From: Paraburkholderia polaris
GTDB lineage: Bacteria; Pseudomonadota; Gammaproteobacteria; Burkholderiales; Burkholderiaceae
DNA: 64,000 nt
Direction of reading: 5' to 3'
Assembly: GCF_012927345.1 (NCBI RefSeq)
Contig: NZ_JABBGJ010000024.1
Span: forward strand, 62,001-126,000
The notes under the pieces were generated by a model. It worked only from the letters and a program-made list of their open reading frames with translations. It searched no databases and was not told where the DNA came from. Shown here piece after piece: positions 17,228 through 25,545 of this stretch (positions are counted from its first letter, which is position 1; each line of letters begins with the position of its first letter). The position numbers and the translations under genes were made by a program.

Positions 17228-17467
17228 ATGGGTTCGTTGAGCATTTGGCATTGGCTGATCGTGTTGCTGATCGTGGCGCTCGTGTTCGGCACGAAGAAAC
17301 TGCGCAATATCGGCACCGATCTGGGTGGCGCGGTGAAGGGCTTCAAGGAAGGCATGAAGGAAGCCGAAACACCCGCAGGTGAAGCGCAGCAGCGCGAACT
17401 GCCGCGCAATGGCACGGTAGATGTGGATGCGAAGGAAAAGACGCCGCGTTCCGGCGATTACCGCTAA
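17228..17467 (+). CDS. tatA: Sec-independent translocase subunit TatA
   Basis: Pore-forming component of the twin-arginine translocase. The ATG at 17228, preceded by AAGGAGAG, gives 79 residues: a membrane helix (SIWHWLIVLLIVALVFG), the family-typical FGTKKLRNIGTDLG hinge, an amphipathic helix (GGAVKGFKEGMKEAE) and a short charged tail. An open frame runs upstream to 17111 but lacks TatA sequence. First gene of tatABC. Confidence 0.95.
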   Translation: MGSLSIWHWLIVLLIVALVFGTKKLRNIGTDLGGAVKGFKEGMKEAETPAGEAQQRELPRNGTVDVDAKEKTPRSGDYR

Positions 17468-17506
17468 GCCGCGGCCCAACCGCGTTACTGACGGACACTC
17501 CACTTC

Positions 17507-18025
17507 ATGCTGGACCTCGGTCTAACCAAGATGGCGCTGATCGGCGTCGTCGCGCTGGTCGTACTCGGGCCTGAGCGCTTGCCTCGCGTCGCCCGCACGG
17601 CCGGCGCGCTGTTCGGCCGCGCGCAGCGGTATATCAACGACGTGAAGGCCGAAGTCACCCGCGAAATCGAACTCGACGAATTGCGTCGCATGAAAACCGA
17701 GTTCGAAGCGGCGGCGAGCAACGTCGAAACGAGCGTTCAGGACAATCTGCGCAAGCATGAAACCGAACTGAACGACGCGTGGAATAGCGGCACGTCGGTG
17801 TCGCCGAGCATTGCCGGCGGCGCGCTTGAAGATGTCGGCAATTCGTCGTGGCAGATCAGCACGCCACCGGCAGGCCCCAAACGCAAGAACTGGCGCGTCA
17901 AGCAGACGGCCATGCCCACCTGGTACAAGCGCGCCACCACGCGCCGCACGCGCGTGCAGTCGGGGGCGGCGCGCGTGGCCCGGCATACGCCGACCACCAT
18001 GCGTCGTCCGACGCGGTTCTTCTGA
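17507..18025 (+). CDS. tatB: Sec-independent translocase subunit TatB
   Basis: Receptor component that binds twin-arginine precursors with TatC. The 172-residue product begins with the short membrane helix MLDLGLTKMALIGVVALVVLGPERLPRVART (here the conserved Glu and Pro-Glu-Arg-Leu-Pro are seen), followed by a long amphipathic/coiled helix and a basic C-terminal tail rich in Arg and Thr. It lies between tatA and tatC. Confidence 0.95.
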   Translation: MLDLGLTKMALIGVVALVVLGPERLPRVARTAGALFGRAQRYINDVKAEVTREIELDELRRMKTEFEAAASNVETSVQDNLRKHETELNDAWNSGTSVSPSIAGGALEDVGNSSWQISTPPAGPKRKNWRVKQTAMPTWYKRATTRRTRVQSGAARVARHTPTTMRRPTRFF

Positions 18026-18059
18026 TGATCAGAACGACAATCTCTAACCGAGGGCCGGC

Positions 18060-18839
18060 GTGAGCGACCCCCAGCAAACCCAGGACGAAGGCACTGAAGA
18101 GACCTTCATTTCCCACCTCGTTGAATTGCGCGACCGTATCATTCGCGCCGGCCTTGCCGTCATCGTGGTGTTTGTCGGGCTCGTGTATTGGGCGCCGGAC
18201 ATCTTCCGGCTGCTGGCGCGGCCCTTGATGCAGAATCTGCCGAAGGACGGCAAGATGATCGTCACCGACGTCACCGGCTCGTTTTTCGTGCCGATGAAGG
18301 TGACCATGATGGTTGCCTTCGTGATCGCGCTGCCGGTCGTGCTGTATCAGATCTGGGCGTTCGTCGCGCCGGGTCTGTATCAGCATGAGAAGAAGCTGGT
18401 CGGGCCGCTGGTGGGCAGCAGCTACACGCTGTTCCTGTGCGGCATGGCGTTCGCGTATTTCGTGGTGTTTCCGACCATCTTCCGTGTAATGGCGCACTAC
18501 AACGCGCCGCTCGGCGCGGAGATGAACACCGATATCGACAACTATCTGAGCTTCGTGCTGACCATGTTCCTCGCGTTCGGGGTGACGTTCGAAGTGCCGA
18601 TTGTCGTGGTGTTGCTGGTCCGCATGAACGTGCTGACCATCAAGAAGCTCAAGGAAATCCGTCCGTATGTGATCGTCGGCGCTTTCGTGATTTCGGCGGT
18701 AGTGACGCCGCCGGACGTGTTCTCGCAGCTGATTCTGGCGATTCCGCTGATCGTGCTGTACGAAGCGGGCATCATCGCGGCGCGGTTGATTGTCGGCAAG
18801 CAGCAGGTAGTCGTCGAAGATGCGAGTCCGCCGAATTGA
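18060..18839 (+). CDS. tatC: Sec-independent translocase subunit TatC
   Basis: Six-helix membrane core of the Tat translocase, binding the twin-arginine signal. At 259 residues it matches the family. Conserved elements are the N-terminal FISHLVELRDRI, the F-x-x-x-x-K segment before helix 2 (FFVPMKVTMMVAF), and YQIWAFVAPGLYQHEKK. It starts with GTG after a purine-rich stretch. A Tat substrate, the Rieske protein PetA, is encoded 2.5 kb downstream. Confidence 0.96.
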   Translation: MSDPQQTQDEGTEETFISHLVELRDRIIRAGLAVIVVFVGLVYWAPDIFRLLARPLMQNLPKDGKMIVTDVTGSFFVPMKVTMMVAFVIALPVVLYQIWAFVAPGLYQHEKKLVGPLVGSSYTLFLCGMAFAYFVVFPTIFRVMAHYNAPLGAEMNTDIDNYLSFVLTMFLAFGVTFEVPIVVVLLVRMNVLTIKKLKEIRPYVIVGAFVISAVVTPPDVFSQLILAIPLIVLYEAGIIAARLIVGKQQVVVEDASPPN

Positions 18840-18890
18840 AGTAGTGCGCATCGGGCACTTGTCGCGCTAGCGGGAAGGCCGAGCGCAAAC

Positions 18891-18923
18891 AAAAAGGGCA
18901 GTCCATTGCGGACTGCCCTTTTT
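18891..18923. terminator. Bidirectional rho-independent terminator after tatC
   Basis: Stem AAAAAGGGCAGTCC / GGACTGCCCTTTTT with a 5-base loop (ATTGC). It has A/T runs on both sides, so it can serve tatABC from the left and the protease gene from the right. Confidence 0.93.
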
Positions 18924-19001
18924 GTCTTTGGCGGCGGTGCCGTTTGGCTTGCCGTGTTGCTGGCTGCTTTGGCCAACGGCGTCGTCTTATCTCCCGCTTC
19001 G

Positions 19002-19145
19002 GCTAGCGCCACCTTGCTGCTGTGGCTGTGCATCAAATTAACCGCCGCCGTGCTGCTGGCCACCGCCCCCGTTTCAACCGCCGCCATGCTGCCGACTGCC
19101 GCTCCGTATTCAACCGCCGTCGTCGTCCTGCTGATCGCCGCCGCC
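19002..19145 (-). repeat. 36-bp in-frame repeat units at the 3' end of the protease gene
   Basis: Reading the minus strand, three units with an exact 36-bp period end in the same frame with TGA (19112-19110), TGA (19076-19074) and TAA (19040-19038). They encode NGGGDQQDDDGG, then RSGSRQHGGG and NGGGGQQHGGG. A decayed fourth unit (QPQQQGG) follows. The first unit is the C-terminal tail of the protease. Confidence 0.8.
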
Positions 19146-20333
19146 GTTGTCTTCGGCTGGTTGCTTCGGCGGAGGCGGGCGCTTGCCGATGGTCACGTCA
19201 AGATCCATTTCGCGGCTCTTGCGCACCAGGTGAACCTTCGCCGCCGTGCCCGGCTTGATCTGCGCGATGACATTCAACAGACGCGTGGTGTCGGTGATCT
19301 CCTGGCCGTTCACGCTCACCAGGATGTCGCCCGGCTTGATGCCCGCACGGTCGGCCGGTCCGTTCTTCAGGACGCCCGCGACAATCGCGCCCGACTTCTG
19401 CTCAAGCCCAAACGATTCGGCGATTTCCGGCGTCACGTCTTGCGGCTCCACGCCAATCCAGCCGCGCGTGACCGAGCCCGTCGTGATGATGCTCTCGAGC
19501 ACGCTGCGCGCGGTCGAGACAGGAATCGCAAAGCCGATGCCGAGCGAGCCGCCCGAGCGCGAATAGATGGCGGTATTGATGCCGAGCAGATTGCCGTTCA
19601 CGTCGACCAGCGCGCCGCCGGAGTTACCCGGGTTGATGGCCGCGTCGGTCTGAATGAAGTTTTCGAACGTGTTGATGCCGAGGTGATTGCGCCCGAGCGC
19701 GCTGACAATGCCCATGGTCACCGTCTGGCCGACGCCGAACGGGTTGCCGATCGCCAGCACCACGTCGCCCACGCGCGTCTGGTCCATGCGGCCGAGCGTG
19801 ATGGTGGGCAGGTTGGTCATGTTGACCTTTAGCACGGCCAGATCGGTCTCAGGATCGACACCGATCACCTTTGCATTGGTGGTGCGGCCGTCGGCGAGCG
19901 CGATTTCGATCTGATCGGCGCCGTCTACGACGTGCTGGTTCGTTAGAATGTAACCTTCCGAACTCACTATCACCCCCGAGCCGAGATTCGACGCGGGTTG
20001 CTCCTGCTGCTTGCCTTTGTTCTTGTCGCCGAAGAAGTAGCGGAACAACGGATCTTTCGCGCGCGGATCGGGCGGCAGTGAGCCATCCTTGCTGGAGAAC
20101 ACATTGACCACCGCGGGCATGGCCTTTTGCGCGGCGTCTGCATAGGACGCCTGGGCGGGGCCCGTGCCGATGCCTGGCGCCACTTCCCGAAGGGCGACGA
20201 TCGGTTCGGCGAGTTGCTTGCCGAATTGCCCTTGACGCTGGAGCCACTGCGGTTTGAGGGTCGCAACGATGAACATCAGCGCCAACAGCACAGTCACCGC
20301 TTGGGCAAAGAACAGCCAAAAGCGTCTAAGCAT
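19110..20333 (-). CDS. DegS/AlgW-like trypsin-type periplasmic serine protease with one PDZ domain
   Basis: Membrane-anchored HtrA-family protease of envelope quality control. An N-terminal helix (residues 8-25, LFFAQAVTVLLALMFIVA) anchors it; the protease domain spans about 70-280 with the triad His134 (TNQHVVDG), Asp164 (ETDLAVL) and Ser238 (NPGNSGGAL). A single PDZ domain follows (about 290-385, GWIGVEPQDV to VHLVRKS). One PDZ plus anchor resembles DegS/AlgW, which trigger the sigma-E stress response, rather than two-PDZ DegP. The Gly/Asp/Gln tail after KRPPPPKQP is repeat-encoded. It ends facing tatC across a shared terminator and diverges from the Nif3 gene. Confidence 0.9.
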   Translation of the reverse strand: MLRRFWLFFAQAVTVLLALMFIVATLKPQWLQRQGQFGKQLAEPIVALREVAPGIGTGPAQASYADAAQKAMPAVVNVFSSKDGSLPPDPRAKDPLFRYFFGDKNKGKQQEQPASNLGSGVIVSSEGYILTNQHVVDGADQIEIALADGRTTNAKVIGVDPETDLAVLKVNMTNLPTITLGRMDQTRVGDVVLAIGNPFGVGQTVTMGIVSALGRNHLGINTFENFIQTDAAINPGNSGGALVDVNGNLLGINTAIYSRSGGSLGIGFAIPVSTARSVLESIITTGSVTRGWIGVEPQDVTPEIAESFGLEQKSGAIVAGVLKNGPADRAGIKPGDILVSVNGQEITDTTRLLNVIAQIKPGTAAKVHLVRKSREMDLDVTIGKRPPPPKQPAEDNGGGDQQDDDGG

Positions 20334-20352
20334 CTGAAGACTAGAGGTTTAT

Positions 20353-21099
20353 ATGGATCGGATCGAACTTGAATTGTACTTGAACAATCTCCTTGAAACC
20401 GCGCGCTTCAAGGACTATTGCCCCAATGGATTGCAGGTGGAAGGGCGCCGCAAGATCAATAAGCTCGCGACCGGCGTGACGGCTTCGGTGGCCTTCCTCG
20501 AGGCCGCGCTCGACTGGGGCGCGGACGCAGTGCTGGTCCATCACGGCTACTTCTGGCGCAACGAGGCGCCGCAAATCACCGGGCGCAAACACGCGCGGCT
20601 GAAGCTGCTGATCGCCAACGACTTGAACCTGTTCGCCTATCACCTGCCGCTCGACGACCATCCTGAGTTCGGCAACAACGCGCAGATCGGCGCGAAGATG
20701 GGCTGGATCAGCGACGCTCGCTTCGGCGAGAACGATCTCGGCTGGCTCGCCACGTTTCCGATGCCGATCACGCTCGCCCATTTCACCGCGCAAGTCGAGC
20801 AGACGCTCGGCCGCACGCCACTCGTGTTCGGCGACCCGGATCGCGAACTGCGCCGAGTGGGCTGGTGCACGGGCGCCGCGCAAGGCATGTTCGACGCCGC
20901 CATCAATGCCGGCGCTGACGTCTACCTGACCGGCGAAGTGTCGGAGTCGGTGATGCACACCTCGGCGGAAAGCGGTGTAGCGTTCCTCGCCGCCGGCCAT
21001 CACGCGACCGAGCGTTTCGGCGTGCAGGCGGTGGGCAAGCATCTGTCCGAGTCGTTCGATATCGAACACGTGTTTATCGATATCCCTAATCCCGTTTGA
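20353..21099 (+). CDS. Nif3-like dinuclear metal-centre protein
   Basis: Member of the Nif3/YbgI/DUF34 family, hexameric proteins with a dinuclear metal site; the GTP cyclohydrolase I type 2 annotation sometimes given to it is doubtful. Metal-binding residues are seen in DAVLVHHGYFWR (double His), AYHLPLDDHPEFGNN (His/Asp) and, near the C-terminus, AAGHHATERFG (His and Glu). The 248-residue length is normal for the short form. It is divergent from the protease gene with only 19 bases between starts, so their promoters must overlap one another's coding sequence or leader. Confidence 0.9.
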   Translation: MDRIELELYLNNLLETARFKDYCPNGLQVEGRRKINKLATGVTASVAFLEAALDWGADAVLVHHGYFWRNEAPQITGRKHARLKLLIANDLNLFAYHLPLDDHPEFGNNAQIGAKMGWISDARFGENDLGWLATFPMPITLAHFTAQVEQTLGRTPLVFGDPDRELRRVGWCTGAAQGMFDAAINAGADVYLTGEVSESVMHTSAESGVAFLAAGHHATERFGVQAVGKHLSESFDIEHVFIDIPNPV

Positions 21100-21152
21100 A
21101 TTGAAACGCGGCATTAGATAAGGAAAAGGCACGAATAACGCAGAGGGCACTT

Positions 21153-21268
21153 AAAAGGAGGTGCAAAAAAGTTTGCGATCCGTACGGAGAAACCCTGACT
21201 TATCAAGGGCTTCGCACGGTTTTTGGCAATGGGGCCTTGTAAATGCCGACTCCATTCGCGCAAACTAG
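21153..21268 (+). other. Strong Shine-Dalgarno with a 31-codon reading frame upstream of petA
   Basis: A near-perfect ribosome site (AAAAGGAGGTG, 21153-21163) has no annotated gene after it. Ten bases on, a TTG at 21173 opens 31 codons ending at TAG 21266-21268 (peptide beginning MRSVRRNPDLS). It may be a leader peptide for the bc1 operon or a chance match. Confidence 0.35.
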
Positions 21269-21320
21269 CGGCGGTAGAAGCGACGTGAAGGAAAAATCCA
21301 ACTCAGAAGTGGGGCGTGTA

Positions 21321-21941
21321 ATGCGAGACAAGGAAGATGAACGCGTCGACGGCGGCCGCCGTACCTGGCTGATAGCGACGACCGTAGCGGGTGGCATAGG
21401 AGGCGTTGCCACTGTCGTACCCTTTGTTAGTTCGTTTGCACCATCTGAAAAGGCCAAGGCGGCAGGCGCCCCGGTCGAAGTCGATATCAGTGATCTCAAG
21501 CCCGGCGACATGAAGACAGTCGCCTGGCGCGGTAAGCCCGTCTGGATCATTAACCGCACCGACAGAATGCTCGCCGATGTCCAGAAAGCCGATAACGAAG
21601 TAGCGGATCCCCACACCAAAAATCCTTTTTCGATGCCGTTGCCGGAGTACTGCAACAACGAATTCCGTTCACGCACCGATCACAAGAACCTTTTCGTCGC
21701 CGTCGCCGTGTGCACCCATCTGGGCTGTACGCCGACGCCGCGCTTCCAGGAGGGCGCGCAGCCCAATCTTCCAGACGACTGGCCAGGCGGCTTTCTGTGC
21801 CCTTGCCACGGCTCGACCTATGACATGGCCGGCCGCGTCTTCAAGAACAAACCTGCGCCGCAGAACCTCGACATCCCGCCTTACATGTTCACCACGGCCA
21901 CCAGCCTCGTGATCGGCAAGGACGAGAAAGGAGAAGCGTAA
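21321..21941 (+). CDS. petA: Ubiquinol-cytochrome c reductase Rieske iron-sulfur subunit
   Basis: 2Fe-2S subunit of the respiratory bc1 complex, moving electrons from ubiquinol to cytochrome c1. The ATG at 21321 gives 206 residues; an earlier in-frame ATG at 21243 has no better ribosome site. Residues 11-17 (GGRRTWL) are a twin-arginine motif before the anchor helix, so export should be by Tat, whose genes lie 2.5 kb upstream. Cluster ligands are Cys131/His133 in CTHLGC and Cys160/His163 in CPCHGS, with disulfide cysteines Cys136 and Cys162. It overlaps petB by one base. Confidence 0.97.
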   Translation: MRDKEDERVDGGRRTWLIATTVAGGIGGVATVVPFVSSFAPSEKAKAAGAPVEVDISDLKPGDMKTVAWRGKPVWIINRTDRMLADVQKADNEVADPHTKNPFSMPLPEYCNNEFRSRTDHKNLFVAVAVCTHLGCTPTPRFQEGAQPNLPDDWPGGFLCPCHGSTYDMAGRVFKNKPAPQNLDIPPYMFTTATSLVIGKDEKGEA

Positions 21942-23320
21942 TGGCGATCGAACACGAAGTAGAGACGACCGGGCTGGTCGGCTGGATCGACCGGCGCTTT
22001 CCTCTGACGTCCACCTGGAAGAAGCACGTTTCCGAGTACTACGCGCCGAAGAACTTCAACTTCTGGTACTTCTTCGGTTCGCTCGCGCTGCTGGTGCTGG
22101 TCAATCAGATCGTCACCGGCATCTTCCTCACGATGAACTACAAGCCCGACGCGACGCTCGCGTTCTCGTCGGTCGAGTACATCATGCGCGAGGTGCCGTG
22201 GGGCTGGCTGATCCGCTATATGCACTCCACGGGCGCGTCGATGTTCTTCGTCGTCGTGTATCTGCATATGTTCCGCGGGCTGCTGTACGGCTCGTATCGC
22301 AAGCCACGCGAACTGGTATGGGTCTTCGGCTGCGCGATCTTTCTGTGCCTGATGGCCGAGGCGTTTTTCGGCTACCTCCTGCCGTGGGGACAGATGTCGT
22401 TCTGGGGGGCGCAGGTGATCGTCAACCTGTTCTCGGCGATTCCGTTCATCGGGCCGGATCTGTCGCTGTGGATTCGCGGCGACTACGTCGTCTCGGACGT
22501 CACGCTGAACCGCTTTTTCGCGTTCCACGTGATCGCAATTCCGCTGGTGCTGATCGGCCTCGTGGTCGCTCACCTGGTGGCGCTGCATGAGGTGGGCTCG
22601 AACAACCCGGACGGCATCGAGATCAAGGCGAAGAAGGACCCGGACGGCATCCCGCTCGACGGTATCCCGTTCCATCCGTACTACTCCGTGCACGACTTCA
22701 TGGGCGTGACGGTGTTCCTGTTCATCTTCGCGGCAATCATCTTCTTCGCACCGGAGATGGGTGGGTATTTCCTTGAGGCGAACAACTTCATTCCCGCCAA
22801 TCCGCTGCAAACGCCGCAGGAAATTGCGCCGGTATGGTATTTCACGGCGTTCTATGCGATGTTGCGGGCCACCACCGATCCATTCAAGATCGTACTGATG
22901 ATTATCGTCGCGCTGCTCGGTCTGTTCGCGCTGGTGCGCGCGCGCGGCAAATGGAAGCTCGGCTTGCCGGTGCTCGCGGTGCTGGTGGTTCTGGCGATGG
23001 CGTTCACCGAATCGAAGTTCTGGGGTGTGGTGGTGATGGGCGGCGCGGTGATCTCGCTGTTCTTCCTGCCGTGGCTCGACCGCTCGCCGGTGAAGTCGAT
23101 CCGTTACCGGCCGTTTTTTCACAAGGTGTTCTACGGGATCTTCGTGCTCGCTTTCCTGACGTTGGGCTTCCTCGGCACCAAACCGCCGTCGCCCGCCTCG
23201 ACGTTGATTGCTCAGGTGTGTGCGCTGATCTACTTCGCGTTTTTCCTCGGTATGCCCGTCTGGACGCGGCTTGGCACGTTCAAGCAGCCGCCCGAGCGGG
23301 TGCGGTTCAAGCCCCACTAA
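21941..23320 (+). CDS. petB: Cytochrome b subunit of the bc1 complex
   Basis: Membrane di-haem cytochrome b (459 residues) with the quinol oxidation and quinone reduction sites. The family motif FGYLLPWGQMSFWGAQV is present, as is the PEWY-equivalent loop, which here reads PVWYFTAFYAMLR (about residues 300-312). Paired haem histidines lie in the helices around IRYMHSTGASMFFVVVYLHM and FFAFHVIAIPLVLIGLVVAH. The C-terminal third has three to four further helices, as in proteobacterial enzymes. Confidence 0.97.
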   Translation: MAIEHEVETTGLVGWIDRRFPLTSTWKKHVSEYYAPKNFNFWYFFGSLALLVLVNQIVTGIFLTMNYKPDATLAFSSVEYIMREVPWGWLIRYMHSTGASMFFVVVYLHMFRGLLYGSYRKPRELVWVFGCAIFLCLMAEAFFGYLLPWGQMSFWGAQVIVNLFSAIPFIGPDLSLWIRGDYVVSDVTLNRFFAFHVIAIPLVLIGLVVAHLVALHEVGSNNPDGIEIKAKKDPDGIPLDGIPFHPYYSVHDFMGVTVFLFIFAAIIFFAPEMGGYFLEANNFIPANPLQTPQEIAPVWYFTAFYAMLRATTDPFKIVLMIIVALLGLFALVRARGKWKLGLPVLAVLVVLAMAFTESKFWGVVVMGGAVISLFFLPWLDRSPVKSIRYRPFFHKVFYGIFVLAFLTLGFLGTKPPSPASTLIAQVCALIYFAFFLGMPVWTRLGTFKQPPERVRFKPH

Positions 23321-23342
23321 TCGCGAGCCAGGAGAACACGAA

Positions 23343-24098
23343 ATGAAAAAACTGCTTTCGACGTGCGCGCTGATCGGCGCGACACTGCTCGCGGTGCTGG
23401 CCGGACCGGCGCACGCGGACGAGAATTTCCCTCTCGACCGCGCGCCCGATAACGCGGAGAATTTTGCTTCGTTGCAGCACGGCGCACAATTGTTTGTAAA
23501 CTATTGCCTGAATTGCCACAGCGCGAATCTGATGCGCTACAGCCGGCTGACCGACCTCGGCATTACGCCGAACGAAATCCAGTCGAACCTGCTGTTCTCG
23601 ACGGATAAAGTCGGCAACACCATGACCGTGGCGATGCGTCCGGACGACGCGAAAGCGTGGTTCGGCGCGAGTCCGCCGGATTTGTCGGTGGAAGCGCGGG
23701 CGCGTGGCAAGGACTGGCTGTACACGTATCTGCGCAGCTTCTATCGCGACAATACGCGGCCGACCGGCTGGAACAATCTGGTGTATGAGAACGTGAGCAT
23801 GCCTCACGTGCTGTGGCAGCTTCAGGGGCAACGTACTGCGAAGTTTGGTGACGAAACCGACGAAAAAACAGGCGAAACGGTGCACAAGTTTGTCGGCTTC
23901 CAACAGGTCACGCCGGGGACAATGTCGCCGGTAGATTATGATTCTGCTGTGGCCGACCTCGTGTCGTACCTGTCATGGATGTCCGAACCGACGCAGAAAA
24001 CCCGCAAACAGCTTGGCGTGTGGGTGCTGCTGTTCCTCGGCGTCCTGAGCTTTTTCGCTTGGCGATTGAACGCTGCGTACTGGAAACATATCAAATAA
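23343..24098 (+). CDS. petC: Cytochrome c1 subunit of the bc1 complex
   Basis: Periplasmic c-type cytochrome, anchored by a C-terminal helix, that passes electrons to soluble cytochrome c. The ATG at 23343, following CCAGGAGAA, gives a Sec signal peptide cleaved after ...GPAHA, and a 251-residue precursor. The haem site is Cys55-x-x-Cys58-His59 (NYCLNCHSAN). The sixth-ligand methionine is probably in the NTMTVAMRPDDA region or further on in the MSPVDYD segment. The anchor is the final LGVWVLLFLGVLSFFAW segment. Confidence 0.96.
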   Translation: MKKLLSTCALIGATLLAVLAGPAHADENFPLDRAPDNAENFASLQHGAQLFVNYCLNCHSANLMRYSRLTDLGITPNEIQSNLLFSTDKVGNTMTVAMRPDDAKAWFGASPPDLSVEARARGKDWLYTYLRSFYRDNTRPTGWNNLVYENVSMPHVLWQLQGQRTAKFGDETDEKTGETVHKFVGFQQVTPGTMSPVDYDSAVADLVSYLSWMSEPTQKTRKQLGVWVLLFLGVLSFFAWRLNAAYWKHIK

Positions 24099-24192
24099 TC
24101 ACGCTGTCACCGGCGTGGGGCCGGCGCCAGGAAAAACCTGTTGAACGGTTTTTCCGCGCGCTGGCCTTTCAGCTTTTTGAGGAAACGTAAAC

Positions 24193-24804
24193 ATGATGGT
24201 TCTGTATTCCGGCACAACTTGCCCGTTCTCCCAGCGCTGCCGGCTGGTGTTGTTCGAAAAGGGCATGGACTTCGAGATCCGCGACGTCGACCTGTTTAAC
24301 AAGCCGGAAGACATCGCTGTGATGAATCCGTATGGTCAGGTGCCGATTCTCGTCGAACGGGACCTGATTCTGTACGAATCGAACATCATCAACGAGTACA
24401 TCGACGAGCGCTTCCCGCACCCGCAACTGATGCCGGCCGATCCGGTTCAGCGTGCCCGTGCCCGTCTGTTCCTGCTCAACTTCGAAAAGGAGCTGTTCGT
24501 CCACGTCGGCACCCTCGAAAACGAAAAGGGCAAGGCCGCTGAGAAGAATCACGAGAAGGCGCGTCTCGCGATTCGCGATCGCCTGACGCAGCTCGCACCG
24601 ATCTTCCTGAAGAACAAGTACATGCTTGGCGAAGAGTTCTCGATGCTGGACGTCGCGATCGCGCCGTTGCTGTGGCGTCTGGATCACTACGGCATCGAGC
24701 TGTCGAAGAACGCTGCACCGCTGATGAAGTACGCCGAGCGCATTTTCAGCCGCCCGGCATATATCGAAGCGCTGACGCCTTCGGAAAAGGTGATGCGTCG
24801 TTGA
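24193..24804 (+). CDS. sspA: Stringent starvation protein A (GST fold)
   Basis: RNA-polymerase-associated protein with a glutathione S-transferase fold and no GST activity; in E. coli it remodels transcription in stationary phase and acid stress. The thioredoxin-like N-terminal domain begins MVLYSGTTCPFSQRCRLVLFEKGMDF, and the linker contains the conserved YGQVPILVERDLILYESNII block. The helical C-terminal domain ends with RPAYIEALTPSEKVMR. The product has 203 residues. The sspA-sspB pair downstream of petABC is a known betaproteobacterial arrangement. Confidence 0.95.
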   Translation: MMVLYSGTTCPFSQRCRLVLFEKGMDFEIRDVDLFNKPEDIAVMNPYGQVPILVERDLILYESNIINEYIDERFPHPQLMPADPVQRARARLFLLNFEKELFVHVGTLENEKGKAAEKNHEKARLAIRDRLTQLAPIFLKNKYMLGEEFSMLDVAIAPLLWRLDHYGIELSKNAAPLMKYAERIFSRPAYIEALTPSEKVMRR

Positions 24805-24878
24805 GTTTGGCTTTGGGGTGAGGGCGCCGCGTCTCGATTGTTTTCCGTGTGCGCCCAAACCCGGTAAGAGGACTGTTG

Positions 24879-25403
24879 ATGCAAGAGATTTCCACCAAGC
24901 CTTATCTGCTGCGCGCGCTGTACGAGTGGTGCACGGATAACGGCTACACGCCGCATATTGCGGTCCGGGTCGACAATCAGACGCGCGTGCCGCGGCAGTT
25001 CGTGCGCGATAACGAGATCGTGTTGAACATCAGCTTCGAGGCGACCAGCCAGCTGCAGATGGGCAACGAATGGATCGAGTTCAGCGCGCGCTTCTCCGGC
25101 AAGTCGCACAAGATCGAAGTGCCGATCGCGAATATTCTTGCGATCTACGCGCGCGAAAACGGCCAGGGCATGGCGTTCCCGGTCGAATCGGCGGGCGGCG
25201 AAGCGCGGGATTCAGGCGCCGACGCGGAACCGGCAGACGAAACCGAGTCGCCGGCGGGGCCCGTCAGCGTGGCGCCGCGTGCGGTCGAAACGTCGCCTTC
25301 CGCTGCTGATGCCGCCAAAGCCGAAAGCGCGACGGACGGTCCGCAACCTGACGATGACGGATCAAAAGGTGGCGGAAGGGCTCGCCTCAAGATCGTAAAA
25401 TGA
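24879..25403 (+). CDS. sspB: ClpXP adaptor SspB
   Basis: Adaptor that brings ssrA-tagged proteins to the ClpXP protease. The ATG at 24879 follows TAAGAGGA. The folded substrate-binding domain covers about residues 1-105 (STKPYLLRALYEWCTDNGYTPH at the start, and SGKSHKIEVPIANILAIYARENGQGM). A disordered acidic/Ala-rich linker of about 55 residues leads to the C-terminal ClpX-docking tail RARLKIVK, close to the E. coli tail. The length is 174 residues. Confidence 0.95.
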   Translation: MQEISTKPYLLRALYEWCTDNGYTPHIAVRVDNQTRVPRQFVRDNEIVLNISFEATSQLQMGNEWIEFSARFSGKSHKIEVPIANILAIYARENGQGMAFPVESAGGEARDSGADAEPADETESPAGPVSVAPRAVETSPSAADAAKAESATDGPQPDDDGSKGGGRARLKIVK

Positions 25404-25405
25404 AG

Positions 25406-25411
25406 TAGAAT
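25406..25411 (+). promoter_or_regulatory. Candidate -10 box for tRNA-Thr
   Basis: TAGAAT lies 11 bases before the mature tRNA 5' end and just after the sspB stop codon. No clear -35 is seen, so the tRNA may also be read from the sspB transcript. Confidence 0.35.
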
Positions 25412-25422
25412 CACGGCCTCAT

Positions 25423-25498
25423 GCCGGCTTAGCTCATCAGGTAGAGCGCTTGACTTGTAATCATGAGGTGGCGGGTTCGAGTCCTGCAGCCGGCACCA
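25423..25498 (+). tRNA. tRNA-Thr (anticodon TGT)
   Basis: All four arms fold: acceptor GCCGGCT/AGCCGGC, D-arm GCTC/GAGC, anticodon loop CTTGTAA with TGT at 25456-25458, and T-arm GCGGG-TTCGAGT-CCTGC. The discriminator A and an encoded CCA follow. The anticodon stem CTTGA/TCATG has one U-U mismatch at its second pair (25450 with 25464). Confidence 0.95.
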
Positions 25499-25506
25499 GT
25501 TGTACG

Positions 25507-25545
25507 AAAACGGGTTTCTGAAAAATTTCAGAAACCCGTTTTTTT
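25507..25545 (+). terminator. Rho-independent terminator after tRNA-Thr
   Basis: A long stem ACGGGTTTCTGAAA / TTTCAGAAACCCGT (25510-25523 with 25526-25539) followed by a run of six T. The arms nearly meet, so a few central pairs would open into the loop. Confidence 0.92.

Noticed and set aside
18906..19832. 308-codon plus-strand frame starting in the terminator after tatC
   Set aside because: It begins inside a terminator and runs antisense to the protease gene.
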